Shown: one piece after another, positions 26,865-34,410 of the stretch
Layout: the number at the start of each line of letters is the position of its first letter
Position numbering within the stretch: position 1 is the stretch's first letter
Origin: Pseudaminobacter sp040045035
GTDB lineage: Bacteria; Pseudomonadota; Alphaproteobacteria; Rhizobiales; Rhizobiaceae
DNA length: 64,000 bases
Reading direction: 5' to 3'
NCBI RefSeq assembly: GCF_040045035.1
Contig: NZ_JBDZDS010000005.1
Location: 248,001-312,000 of the forward strand
Position numbers and translations under genes: made by a program
Notes under the pieces: generated by a model
What the model was told of the DNA's origin: nothing
Database searches by the model: none
Seen by the model: the letters and a program-made list of their open reading frames with translations, nothing else

Positions 26865-27443
26865 CTATCTATTCTGGCCGGGAACCCATAGCACATCGGC
26901 GTTTCCGTTGTCATTGACGACACGGGCGGCGACGAAGAGCAGATCGGAGACGCGGTTGATGTACTTGATGCCGTCGCGGTTGACGTGCTCGGCCGGGTGC
27001 TGCGCCAGCGCCACCATCATGCGTTCGGCCCGGCGCGCCACCGTGCGGGCGAGATGCAGCGCGGCCGCGGCCGGCGATCCGCCGGGAAGAACGAAGGAAC
27101 GCAGCGGCTGCAGGTTCTGATTCAACAGGTCGATGTCGGCTTCCACGCGGCTGGTCTGCGCCGCAATGATGCGCAGCGGCTCGTAGCCGAGCGGCTTGCC
27201 GGTGTCGGGCGTCGCCAGGTCGGCGCCGAGGTCGAACAGGTCGTTCTGGATGCGGGCAAGCATGGCGTCGATCTCGTGGTTATCGGCGGTGTGCAGCCGC
27301 GCCAGCCCGATGCAGGCATTGGCCTCGTCGACCGTGCCGTAGGCCTCCACGCGCAGGTCCGATTTCAGGCGCCGCTCGCCGGATCCCAGGCCGGTGGTGC
27401 CGTCGTCGCCGGTGCGGGTGTAGATCTTGTTGAGCTTTACCAT
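26865..27443 (-). CDS. Cob(I)alamin adenosyltransferase, PduO type
   Basis: 192 aa. The N-terminal YTRTGDDGTTGLGSGERRLK is the PduO ATP-binding motif. The five-helix bundle contains VDEANACIGLAR and FVLPGGSPAAAALHLART, the latter including the conserved arginine-containing signature. It forms adenosylcobalamin from cob(I)alamin and ATP in the cytoplasm. It overlaps no gene and follows the HIG1-type gene by 19 bases. Confidence 0.94.
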   Translation of the reverse strand: MVKLNKIYTRTGDDGTTGLGSGERRLKSDLRVEAYGTVDEANACIGLARLHTADNHEIDAMLARIQNDLFDLGADLATPDTGKPLGYEPLRIIAAQTSRVEADIDLLNQNLQPLRSFVLPGGSPAAAALHLARTVARRAERMMVALAQHPAEHVNRDGIKYINRVSDLLFVAARVVNDNGNADVLWVPGQNR

Positions 27444-27462
27444 TTCCTCCCCCTGAACGGCT

Positions 27463-27660
27463 TCAGCCGCCGCGGCCGTTGAAATAAAGGGCGAGCAGGA
27501 TCAACACCAGCGCGACGAACTGGAGAAGCACACGCAGCTGCATCAGCTTGTTCGAGGTGTTGCCGGAGCCGCCGCGCATCATGTTCCTGAAGCCGCGCAG
27601 CAGCACCACCACGACGGCGAACATGACGATGATGGCGAAGATGTTGAAGACGGTTGCCAT
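27463..27660 (-). CDS. HIG1-type twin-transmembrane protein
   Basis: 65 aa with two membrane segments (about 4-20 and 43-60) joined by a basic loop, FRNMMRGGSGNTSNKLMQLR, which resembles the loop of HIG1-domain proteins. In mitochondria and some alphaproteobacteria such proteins associate with respiratory complexes; a role here is inference. The start at 27660 (MATVFNIF) is chosen because the upstream extension is not membrane-like. It is first gene of a run with the adenosyltransferase and rhomboid. Confidence 0.75.
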   Translation of the reverse strand: MATVFNIFAIIVMFAVVVVLLRGFRNMMRGGSGNTSNKLMQLRVLLQFVALVLILLALYFNGRGG

Positions 27661-27924
27661 TAGGGTTCCAGCTCCGTGTCGGTGAGGCTTTTTTTGGCGG
27701 GTGCTGACAGGCTGCGCGAAACCGGATATCCGGCTGCACGTTTCCGGCAGGCGACGCCCTGACATAACGCGATCCGGGCCGGGACGATAGGAGGGCGTGG
27801 CTCAATATCGCATGAGCGGGGGGAAGCCGGCTGCGGTGGCGCTTCAATGGGTTGCCATTTGCAGCAGTCCCTTCCCATATTCTCGGCCGGAGACATCTAA
27901 GGGAAACAAGCGGATGCAGGCACT

Positions 27925-28776
27925 GTGAGGACCATCGTCGCGATAAAGCGGGTTCTTTTCGATGCGCTCGGCCATTTCAACTATGACGATGGCTGGGCGA
28001 TGGCGAGCCATCTGGCGCTGTCGGCGCTTTTGGCGCTGTTTCCCTTCCTCATCTTCGCCACCACGCTGGCGGGCTTTCTCGGTGCGAAGGCATTTGCCGA
28101 CACCGCCGTCCATCTGGTGTTCGACACATGGCCCGAGCAGATCGCCGAGCCGATCGCCGGACAGGTGGTCGAGGTCCTGACGGTACAGCGCGGCGACCTC
28201 TTGACCTATGGCGGTCTCCTGGCCGGCTACTTCGCCTCCAACGGCATCGAGGCGGTGCGCGCTTCGCTCAACCGCGCCTATCGCGTGACCGAGACTCGCG
28301 GCATCATCTATCGCCGCCTGCAGAGCCTGCTTTTCGTGCTGATCGCGACGTTCGGCTTCATGGTCATCAGCGTGTTCCTGGTCTTTGCGCCGCTGCTTGC
28401 GCGGTTGCTCGAAGCAAAGATCTCATGGATCGGCCCCTATATGGGCACCATCACGCTCTGGCGCTTCATCATCGCCTCGGCGGTGATCGTGCTCGGCCTG
28501 ATTGCGGTGCATTTCTGGCTGCCGGACGGCAAGCGAAAGTTCGTCACCATCGTGCCGGGCATCATCTTCACCTTGATAGGCTGGCTGATCGGCTCGACGG
28601 CTTTCGCCACCTATATCGACCATTTCTCGTCCTATGTGACAACCTATGCCGGTCTCGCGTCGATCATGATCGCTCTGGTGTTCCTGTACATCATCTCGGC
28701 GATCTTCATCCTTGGCGGCGAGCTCAACGCCTCGATCAGCCGCTACCGCGAGGCGCGGGCGCAGGTCGGCGGCTGA
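27925..28776 (+). CDS. YihY/BrkB family membrane protein
   Basis: 283 aa with six membrane segments. The family pattern is visible in DDGWAMASHLALSALLALFP near the N-terminus and in the WLIGSTAFATYIDHF and AGLASIMIALVFLYI segments near the end. It was once annotated as RNase BN, which is wrong for this family; the function is unknown. The start is a GTG shortly after GCAGG, and an ATG 11 bases upstream is out of frame and quickly stops. Confidence 0.85.
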   Translation: MRTIVAIKRVLFDALGHFNYDDGWAMASHLALSALLALFPFLIFATTLAGFLGAKAFADTAVHLVFDTWPEQIAEPIAGQVVEVLTVQRGDLLTYGGLLAGYFASNGIEAVRASLNRAYRVTETRGIIYRRLQSLLFVLIATFGFMVISVFLVFAPLLARLLEAKISWIGPYMGTITLWRFIIASAVIVLGLIAVHFWLPDGKRKFVTIVPGIIFTLIGWLIGSTAFATYIDHFSSYVTTYAGLASIMIALVFLYIISAIFILGGELNASISRYREARAQVGG

Positions 28777-28781
28777 GCGTC

Positions 28782-29681
28782 TTACTCCGTTGACCGGACG
28801 GGCGACGGTCTCCGGGACGGCTGGGCCGTCGCCAGGCCGACGCCGAGCGTCGTCAGCACCATGCCTGCGATCTGGACCGGCGTCAGCGCCTCGCCGAACA
28901 GCGCCCAGGCCATGATCGCTGTGACGACCGGCACCAGATAGAACAGCGACGAGATCTTCGACATCTCGCCGTCGCGGATCATCACCATCAGCAGGCAGAT
29001 CGCGCCGATCGACAGCACGAGCGTCAGCCAAATCAGGGCGAAGACCAGCTCCCCATTGATCGTGACCGTACGTGTTTCAAAGGCGAAGGAGGCCAGGATC
29101 ATCAGCACGGCAACGCCGAGATACTGGTAAATCGTGCCGGTGATGAGGTCGCCGCCGGCGCCAAAACGCTTCTGCCAGATCGTGCCGGCGGTCATGCCGG
29201 TCATGGCGACGAAGGCGGCGGCGAGCGTCTGCCAGGTCACGCCGCCGTCCATCGCGCCCAGCTTAGGCGAGAGCACGATGACGACACCCGCAAAGCCGGC
29301 GGCCAGCCCGGCCCAGTGGCGCGGCTGCACGTCCTCGCCGAGCACCTTGCCGGCCACCAGCGCGGTGACCAGCGGCTGCAGGCCCGCTATCAGCGCAGCG
29401 AGCCCGGCCGGCAGGCCGCGGTGGATCGCCCAGAACACGCCGCCCAGATAGACGCCGTGCATCAGCGCGCCGGCGATCGCCGAATGCAGCGCCACCCGGC
29501 GACTGGCCCGGCGTACGCCGATCAGCATCGCCACCAGCCCCAAGAGCAGGAAGGCCAGCACGAAGCGAACCCCCAGGAAGGTGAAGGGCTCCGCCCACGG
29601 CATGGCGTAGCGGGCGCCGATGAAGCCGGTGGACCACAAAAGGACGAAGGTGGCGGGTACGAGCCTCTTGAGGCCTGACAT
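28782..29681 (-). CDS. EamA/DMT family transporter
   Basis: 299 aa with ten membrane segments in two EamA repeats. It starts MSGLKRLVPATFVLLWSTGF and has FLGVRFVLAFLLLGL, typical of the family. It presumably exports a small metabolite across the inner membrane. The ATG at 29681 is chosen over an extension to 29750. It converges with the YihY gene with five bases between them. It is not closely similar to the EamA gene at 12946. Confidence 0.87.
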   Translation of the reverse strand: MSGLKRLVPATFVLLWSTGFIGARYAMPWAEPFTFLGVRFVLAFLLLGLVAMLIGVRRASRRVALHSAIAGALMHGVYLGGVFWAIHRGLPAGLAALIAGLQPLVTALVAGKVLGEDVQPRHWAGLAAGFAGVVIVLSPKLGAMDGGVTWQTLAAAFVAMTGMTAGTIWQKRFGAGGDLITGTIYQYLGVAVLMILASFAFETRTVTINGELVFALIWLTLVLSIGAICLLMVMIRDGEMSKISSLFYLVPVVTAIMAWALFGEALTPVQIAGMVLTTLGVGLATAQPSRRPSPVRSTE

Positions 29682-29855
29682 TGTGATTGCCTGTTGCTTG
29701 CGTTGGTGGTGGACCAGAAGCCGATCCTGGCGCGATTGCTCTAATGCCAATCATTCCATCAAGCAAAGCGAAAGGATTGTGCCTTATATTCAGCAAAACT
29801 GAAATTCGCATCACCATACGGGACTGGCGTTGTCGAGGCTTCGAAAGGAGCACGC

Positions 29856-30143
29856 ATGCTGTGGAATCTCGAACCAGGCTGGCTGATGATGGCGGTGGCG
29901 TCCGTGGCCGTCATCGCGCTGTTCTTCGGCACTGCGCTCGACGCCATCATGGACGACGACGGTTTTGGCCCAGTCGGCAACATGGTGCTGTTCACGGCCG
30001 GCTTCTTCGCCGCGATCCTAGCCGCCAATTGCCGCGGCATCGCCATGCGCGATCTGACCTTTGCGATGGCGACCGGGCTTGCTGGCGCCTTCGTGACCAT
30101 CGGTATGCTGGCTCTCGTCAAGGCTGGCATGGCGCGCTTGTGA
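29856..30143 (+). CDS. Small hypothetical membrane protein
   Basis: 95 aa with three hydrophobic segments (about 8-26, 40-60 and 68-90), an acidic DAIMDDDGFGP loop and a single Cys. The ATG has AAAGGAG seven bases upstream, so it is probably real. I recognise no family. It converges with gluQ. Confidence 0.7.
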   Translation: MLWNLEPGWLMMAVASVAVIALFFGTALDAIMDDDGFGPVGNMVLFTAGFFAAILAANCRGIAMRDLTFAMATGLAGAFVTIGMLALVKAGMARL

Positions 30144-30152
30144 CGCGCCCGC

Positions 30153-31037
30153 TCAGAGCCCGACCATGCGCCTGACCTCGGCCGGCGATACGCCTGCCTG
30201 ACGCAGTGCGGCGACCCCACTGGCGCCCAGGCTCTTGGAGAGCTTGCGCCCGTCGGACCCCACGATCAGCCGGTGATGGAAATAGGCGGGCGCCGGCAGG
30301 CCGAGCAGGTGCTGCAGCAGGCGCTGTATGCCGGTCGCGGCATAGAGATCGCGCCCGCGCACGACATGGGTGATGCCTTGCAGCGCATCGTCGGCCACCA
30401 CGGAGAGGTGATAGCTGGTCGGGATTTCGCGGCGCGCGATGACGACATCGCCCCAGTCCTCCGGTCGGGCCTGGATCGCGAGCGTCTCGGCCAGCGTTTC
30501 GTCGGTGAATTCTTGCCAGAACAGGGGCTCATCGAGCCGGTCGATTGCTGCCTGCGTGTCGAGGCGCCAGGCGAAGGGTGCGCCTTTCGCGATACGACGT
30601 TGGCGCTCGGCCCGTGAAAATTTCTTGTCCGCGGCAGGGTAGTGCGGCGCGCCGTCGGGGTCGCGCGGCCACGGCCTGCCTTTCGCTTCCACCTCCGCGA
30701 TATGGGCGCGGATTTCGCCGCGGCTCATGAAGGCTGGATAGACGAGCTCGGCGTTGATCAGCCTCAGCAATAGCGCCTCGTATTCCGCAAAATGCTCGGA
30801 CTGGCGCCGAACCGGCTCTTCCCACTCGATGCCGAGCCAGGCCAGGTCGCGGAAGATGTCGGCCTCGAATTCAGGCGTGCAGCGGGTGACGTCGATGTCC
30901 TCGATGCGCACGAGCAGGCGCCCGCCGGTCGCTTCGGCCAGGCGTGCGTTGAGCATGGCCGAATAGGCATGGCCGAGATGCAACTCGCCATTCGGGCTCG
31001 GCGCGAAACGAAAGACGGGCGTGGCAGGAATGCTCAT
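30153..31037 (-). CDS. gluQ: Glutamyl-Q tRNA(Asp) synthetase
   Basis: 294 aa paralogue of the catalytic half of glutamyl-tRNA synthetase. FAPSPNGELHLGHAYSA contains the HIGH-type motif (HLGH) and GRKLSKSLGA the KLSKS motif; the anticodon-binding half is absent, as expected. It attaches Glu to queuosine in tRNA(Asp). The zinc-binding Cys cluster of the E. coli enzyme is not seen. The ATG at 31037 is preferred over a TTG at 31043. Confidence 0.92.
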   Translation of the reverse strand: MSIPATPVFRFAPSPNGELHLGHAYSAMLNARLAEATGGRLLVRIEDIDVTRCTPEFEADIFRDLAWLGIEWEEPVRRQSEHFAEYEALLLRLINAELVYPAFMSRGEIRAHIAEVEAKGRPWPRDPDGAPHYPAADKKFSRAERQRRIAKGAPFAWRLDTQAAIDRLDEPLFWQEFTDETLAETLAIQARPEDWGDVVIARREIPTSYHLSVVADDALQGITHVVRGRDLYAATGIQRLLQHLLGLPAPAYFHHRLIVGSDGRKLSKSLGASGVAALRQAGVSPAEVRRMVGL

Positions 31038-31110
31038 CGGCAATGCTTATATCGGATTGAACGGACCATGCTCCGATTGCTACTTTGCCGTTGAAGCCGG
31101 AACAAGACGC

Positions 31111-31770
31111 ATGCGCCGCATCAAATCGCTGGACGACATTTCCGAGGGGCTCGACGCGCTCTGCGCCATCGACCCGCGCCTGGGTGGAGTGCGCGCGCTG
31201 GCGGGCGAGGTGCCGCTGAGGCTGTCGGAGCCCGGCTTCGTCAGCCTGGCCTCCATCATCGTCTCGCAGCAGGTGTCGCGCGCCAGCGCCGACGCCATCT
31301 TCGGGCGGCTGGCCAGGCTGCTTGACCCGCTGACGCCGCAGGCACTGCTCGACGCCGGCGAGGCGCTGTTTCGCGAAGCCGGCCTTTCGCGGCCCAAGGT
31401 CCGCACCCTGCTTGCCGTGTCGCAGGCGGTGCAGGACGGGCTCGACCTGCACCACCTGTGCCGGCTCGACGCGACCGAGGCGATCGGCCACATGACGGCC
31501 GTGCCCGGCATCGGGCCGTGGACGGCAGAAGTCTATCTGCTGTTCGCTGCCGGCCACCCCGACATCTTCCCGGCACGAGACGTGGCGCTCCAGACGGCCG
31601 TGGGCCATGCGCTCGGATTCGACACGCGTCCGGGTGAGAAAGCGCTGATCGGAGTGGCCGAATCATGGAGCCCGTGGCGGGGCGTCGCAGCGCGGCTCTT
31701 CTGGTCATATTATCGTGAGATGCGGGGTCGCGACGGTGCGCCACCGTCGCAAATGCCAAAAAAAGCCTGA
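31111..31770 (+). CDS. DNA-3-methyladenine glycosylase (AlkA/HhH-GPD type)
   Basis: 219 aa. The helix-hairpin-helix is MTAVPGIGPWTAEVYLLF and the catalytic Asp lies in DIFPARDVALQ. It removes alkylated purines from DNA. The start at 31111 (MRRIKSLDD) fits family length; the open frame extends upstream to 31021, over the divergent gluQ start, and is not needed. No cofactor Fe-S cluster cysteines follow the GPD. Confidence 0.87.
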   Translation: MRRIKSLDDISEGLDALCAIDPRLGGVRALAGEVPLRLSEPGFVSLASIIVSQQVSRASADAIFGRLARLLDPLTPQALLDAGEALFREAGLSRPKVRTLLAVSQAVQDGLDLHHLCRLDATEAIGHMTAVPGIGPWTAEVYLLFAAGHPDIFPARDVALQTAVGHALGFDTRPGEKALIGVAESWSPWRGVAARLFWSYYREMRGRDGAPPSQMPKKA

Positions 31771-31792
31771 AATTCGTGGACTCTGGTGATGG

Positions 31793-31825
31793 GACAGGGC
31801 CGTGAAACCGCTTCACATCCCTGTC
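31793..31825. other. Near-perfect inverted repeat before the HNH gene
   Basis: GACAGGG...GTGAA pairs with TTCAC...CCCTGTC across a five-base loop with one two-base mismatch. It lies 22 bases after the glycosylase gene and 55 before the HNH gene. No T-run follows, so it may be an operator or a leader hairpin and not a terminator. Confidence 0.45.
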
Positions 31826-31880
31826 ATGTCGAGCTTACAGTATCGGCACCGAACGGTTCTATGAACAAGGAGGTAAGTTA

Positions 31881-32438
31881 GTGACGGTCGCCGTATCCCC
31901 GGATGGCCTTCCTGCACTGGTGCTGAACGCGGACTACCGCCCGCTCAGCTATTACCCGTTGTCGCTTTGGTCTTGGCAGGATGCCATCAAGGCGGTGTTC
32001 CTCGACCGGGTCAACATCGTGGCCGAATACGAGCACGCGGTGTCTTCCCCTTCCTTCTCGATGCGACTGCCGAGCGTGGTCAGCCTGAAGAGCTACGTCA
32101 AACCGTCGCGCTTTCCGGCCTTCACCCGCTTCAACGTGTTCCTGCGCGACCGCTTCGAGTGCCAGTATTGCGGCACGTCGGAAGACCTGACCTTCGACCA
32201 CGTCGTCCCGCGCCACCGCGGCGGGGCGACCACCTGGGAAAACGTCGTAGCCGCCTGCTCTCCCTGCAATCTGAGGAAGGGCGGCATGATGCCAGCGCAG
32301 GCCAAGATGTGGCCAAAACAGACACCCTATCAGCCGACCGTGCACGATCTGCACAACAATGGCCGGCTGTTCCCGCCCAACTATCTGCACGAAAGCTGGC
32401 TCGACTATCTCTACTGGGATGTCGAACTGGAGCCGTAA
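31881..32438 (+). CDS. HNH endonuclease
   Basis: 185 aa. The HNH fold is at about 90-140: C-x2-C in FECQYCGTSED, the catalytic DHVVPRHRGG, the N in WENVVAAC, and a second C-x2-C in CSPCN, which together bind structural zinc and a catalytic metal. The start is GTG with AAGGAGG at ideal distance. Conserved single-copy HNH proteins of this type are widespread in alphaproteobacteria and are not obviously mobile. The biological substrate is unknown. Confidence 0.9.
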   Translation: MTVAVSPDGLPALVLNADYRPLSYYPLSLWSWQDAIKAVFLDRVNIVAEYEHAVSSPSFSMRLPSVVSLKSYVKPSRFPAFTRFNVFLRDRFECQYCGTSEDLTFDHVVPRHRGGATTWENVVAACSPCNLRKGGMMPAQAKMWPKQTPYQPTVHDLHNNGRLFPPNYLHESWLDYLYWDVELEP

Positions 32439-32522
32439 GGCGTTTCACGTTCGGATTGAAGCGGTTCCGGCTCCTGGCAGATGATCCGCCAGGGGATGGC
32501 CTTGGCGCTCTCAGATTGTGCC

Positions 32523-33047
32523 TCAGGGTTTCCCGACCGCTCCGCGAAAGGCGATGATCGTCAGCACCAGGCTGGCGATGGCGTTCCAGCCGGCCATGGA
32601 CAGGCCGAGGATCCGCAGCGCCGCCTTTTCGCAGGAAGGCGGCATGACCGTGTTGAGCGAATCGAGGACGCCGCCGGTGCCGCCGCTGGGCGGCAGCACG
32701 GCCGCGGTGCAATCCGTCGGCCCCGGCCACCAGCTCCACTCGACGCCGGAATGGTAGACGCCGAGGCCGAGATTGTAGAGCATCAGCAATCCGCCGATCA
32801 GCAGAAGACCGCGCGTCGCCAGAGCCGGCCAGCGCATCGAGGAGGATAGCGCAGCTACCGCCATCAGCGGCACGCCGATATAATAGGGCGTGCGCTGCTC
32901 CAGGCAGAGCTTGCAGGGGATGTAGCCGCCGATGTGCTCGAAGCCGAGCGCAGTGCCGACGACGGCGGCCATGGCGACGAGAAGCAGAAGCGCGGTGACG
33001 GTCTGGACGCTGCCGGTGGGCTGGGTGAGGCTGGACATTGGTTGCAT
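32523..33047 (-). CDS. dsbB: Disulfide bond formation protein B
   Basis: 174 aa with four membrane segments. The first periplasmic redox pair is CKLC in YIPCKLCLEQR. A second pair is Cys in GPTDCTAA and in MPPSCEKAA. This is the DsbB arrangement that passes electrons from DsbA to quinone. The open frame starts at a GTG (33077) that overlaps the YqaA-type gene's stop, so the pair is probably translationally coupled. The true start could be 33077, 33047 or 33038; I took the middle ATG. Confidence 0.87.
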   Translation of the reverse strand: MQPMSSLTQPTGSVQTVTALLLLVAMAAVVGTALGFEHIGGYIPCKLCLEQRTPYYIGVPLMAVAALSSSMRWPALATRGLLLIGGLLMLYNLGLGVYHSGVEWSWWPGPTDCTAAVLPPSGGTGGVLDSLNTVMPPSCEKAALRILGLSMAGWNAIASLVLTIIAFRGAVGKP

Positions 33048-33073
33048 CCGTTGCGGCGTGGTTCGTCGGTTGG

Positions 33074-33661
33074 TCACAGGACGTACTTGACCGCGAGGTA
33101 GAGCACAATGAGGACGCCGGCGGCCGCACCGGCGATGAGGCCTAGGCGCTCCTCCACGAAATCTCGGATCGGTTCGCCGTAGGTACGCAGCAGCCAGGCG
33201 AGGAAGAGGAAGCGGGCGCCGCGCGCGACGATGGCCGAGACGATGAACAGGCCGAGATTGACGTGCATGACGCCAGCCAGAATGGTCACCACCTTGATCG
33301 GCGGCAGGTGGGCGGCGCCGGAGGTGACCAGCATCAACAGGATGAAGCCGATGCCGGAAGAGGTGCGCAGCGCCTCGAATTCATCGAGCTTGCCGTAGAA
33401 CTCAAGCACCGGCTTGGCGATGCTTTCATAGGCATGATAGCCGATATACCAGCCGAAAATGCCGCCCAGCACGGAGGCAACGGTGGCGACCAGCGCGTAG
33501 CGATAGGCGCGTTCGGGCCGCGACAGCGCCATCGGCAAATAGAGCACGTCGGCCGGAATCAGGAAGACCGAGCTTTCCACGAAGGCGATGAAGGCGAGCC
33601 ACCATTCGGCGGACTTGCGTGCGGCCAGCGACAGGGTCCAGTCGTAGAGTCTGCGAAGCAT
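33074..33661 (-). CDS. YqaA/DedA-like membrane protein
   Basis: 195 aa with about five membrane segments. FVESSVFLIPADVLYLPMAL and the GGIFGWYIGYHAYESI segment match the SNARE-associated (DedA/YqaA) family, whose members are linked to lipid flipping and envelope homeostasis. It is upstream of dsbB with a four-base overlap, a pairing common in rhizobia. Confidence 0.85.
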   Translation of the reverse strand: MLRRLYDWTLSLAARKSAEWWLAFIAFVESSVFLIPADVLYLPMALSRPERAYRYALVATVASVLGGIFGWYIGYHAYESIAKPVLEFYGKLDEFEALRTSSGIGFILLMLVTSGAAHLPPIKVVTILAGVMHVNLGLFIVSAIVARGARFLFLAWLLRTYGEPIRDFVEERLGLIAGAAAGVLIVLYLAVKYVL

Positions 33662-33750
33662 GAGGCGTTCCGTTGGTGGGCAAACCCTGTCTAGAAAGAA
33701 TTCCGTGGCTTCACAATGGCGGATGCTGCACGAAATCCATCAACGGGCAG

Positions 33751-33778
33751 TTGACGAAGGCCCGCGGGACCGTATAGT
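33751..33778 (+). promoter_or_regulatory. Sigma-70-type promoter of tRNA-Leu
   Basis: TTGACG (33751-33756) and TATAGT (33773-33778), 16 bases apart, lie 28 bases before the mature tRNA 5' end. GC-rich sequence between the -10 and the tRNA resembles a stringent discriminator. Confidence 0.75.
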
Positions 33779-33805
33779 CCGCAGCCGTCCGCCCGAAAGG
33801 GCAGG

Positions 33806-33890
33806 GCCCCCTTGGCGGAATTGGTAGACGCGCCTGACTCAAAATCAGGTTCCGAGAGGAGTGCTGGTTCGATCCCGGCAGGGGGCACCA
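33806..33890 (+). tRNA. tRNA-Leu (anticodon CAA)
   Basis: 85 nt including an encoded CCA. The acceptor stem is GCCCCCT/AGGGGGC, the D-arm is GCG..GAATTGGTAGAC.., the anticodon stem is CCTGA/TCAGG with loop CTCAAAA (CAA reads UUG), a long type-II variable arm TTCCGAGAGGAGT follows, and the T-arm contains GGTTCGATCC. The class-II structure confirms leucine. tRNA genes like this are common integration sites, and decayed sequence follows it. Confidence 0.97.
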
Positions 33891-33993
33891 TTTACTTCCT
33901 GGAAACTATTTGTTTTCAGTAGGATGCACGAACTCATCAAATCAGCATCCACCTTCTAGCCCACCCAAAGAGGCTTGGTTGGGCGCGATTGTC

Positions 33994-34314
33994 TCACTGC
34001 ATCTCACTGCGCTGATGATTCCTTGAGGTAACTTTTCGCCATCCGTCCCGCGCTTCGTCGACCCGCTCAAGGCGTAGCTGTCTCCGCACGACATTTAACA
34101 GATCGGCCCTCAAAAGGTCCGTCACGCGGCATCCGCCAAGCTTGTCCCTGATCGTTTGAACGTCAGTTCCATGCGGGTCAGCATGTTGCCGGTCAACAAC
34201 CCGTTGGTCGTTTTGCCAAACCGCTCATAAAACTTCAGGCCAACGGTTGCGGGGCGGTCCTCAACGTAGAAGGTCGGTCGCGCGAAATAACCGTAACATA
34301 TTGAAAAATATTGG
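33994..34314 (-). pseudogene. Decayed gene fragment beside tRNA-Leu (possibly phage/plasmid replication protein)
   Basis: In the 520-base gap after the tRNA the minus strand codes in two frames. From 34314 it reads FARPTFYVEDRPATVGLKFY then ERFGKTTNG and MLTRMELTFKR, and stops at 34122. One frame shift near 34155 would join this to IRDKLGGCRVTDLLRADLLN followed by VVRRQLRLERVDEA, which runs to a stop at 33994. No start codon is evident. The pattern (aromatic LKFYERF, then R-x-E-L, then LRADLL) loosely resembles gene-II-type replication proteins of filamentous phages. The family guess is weak; the frame-shifted coding character is clearer. Confidence 0.4.
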
Positions 34315-34410
34315 CTATGTCACGCCGGCAAGGGACGCCGCCGCCGCAAGACGGCATTAGGTTTCTTCGCTGATTTTCTTTGCCTCGCACTCCCCGATGG
34401 CTCGGCCGTT

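Noticed and set aside
26839..27925. Cobalamin riboswitch near the adenosyltransferase gene
   Set aside because: I looked upstream of the HIG1-adenosyltransferase run for the B12-box (AGYCMGGAAGCC-like) and found no match.
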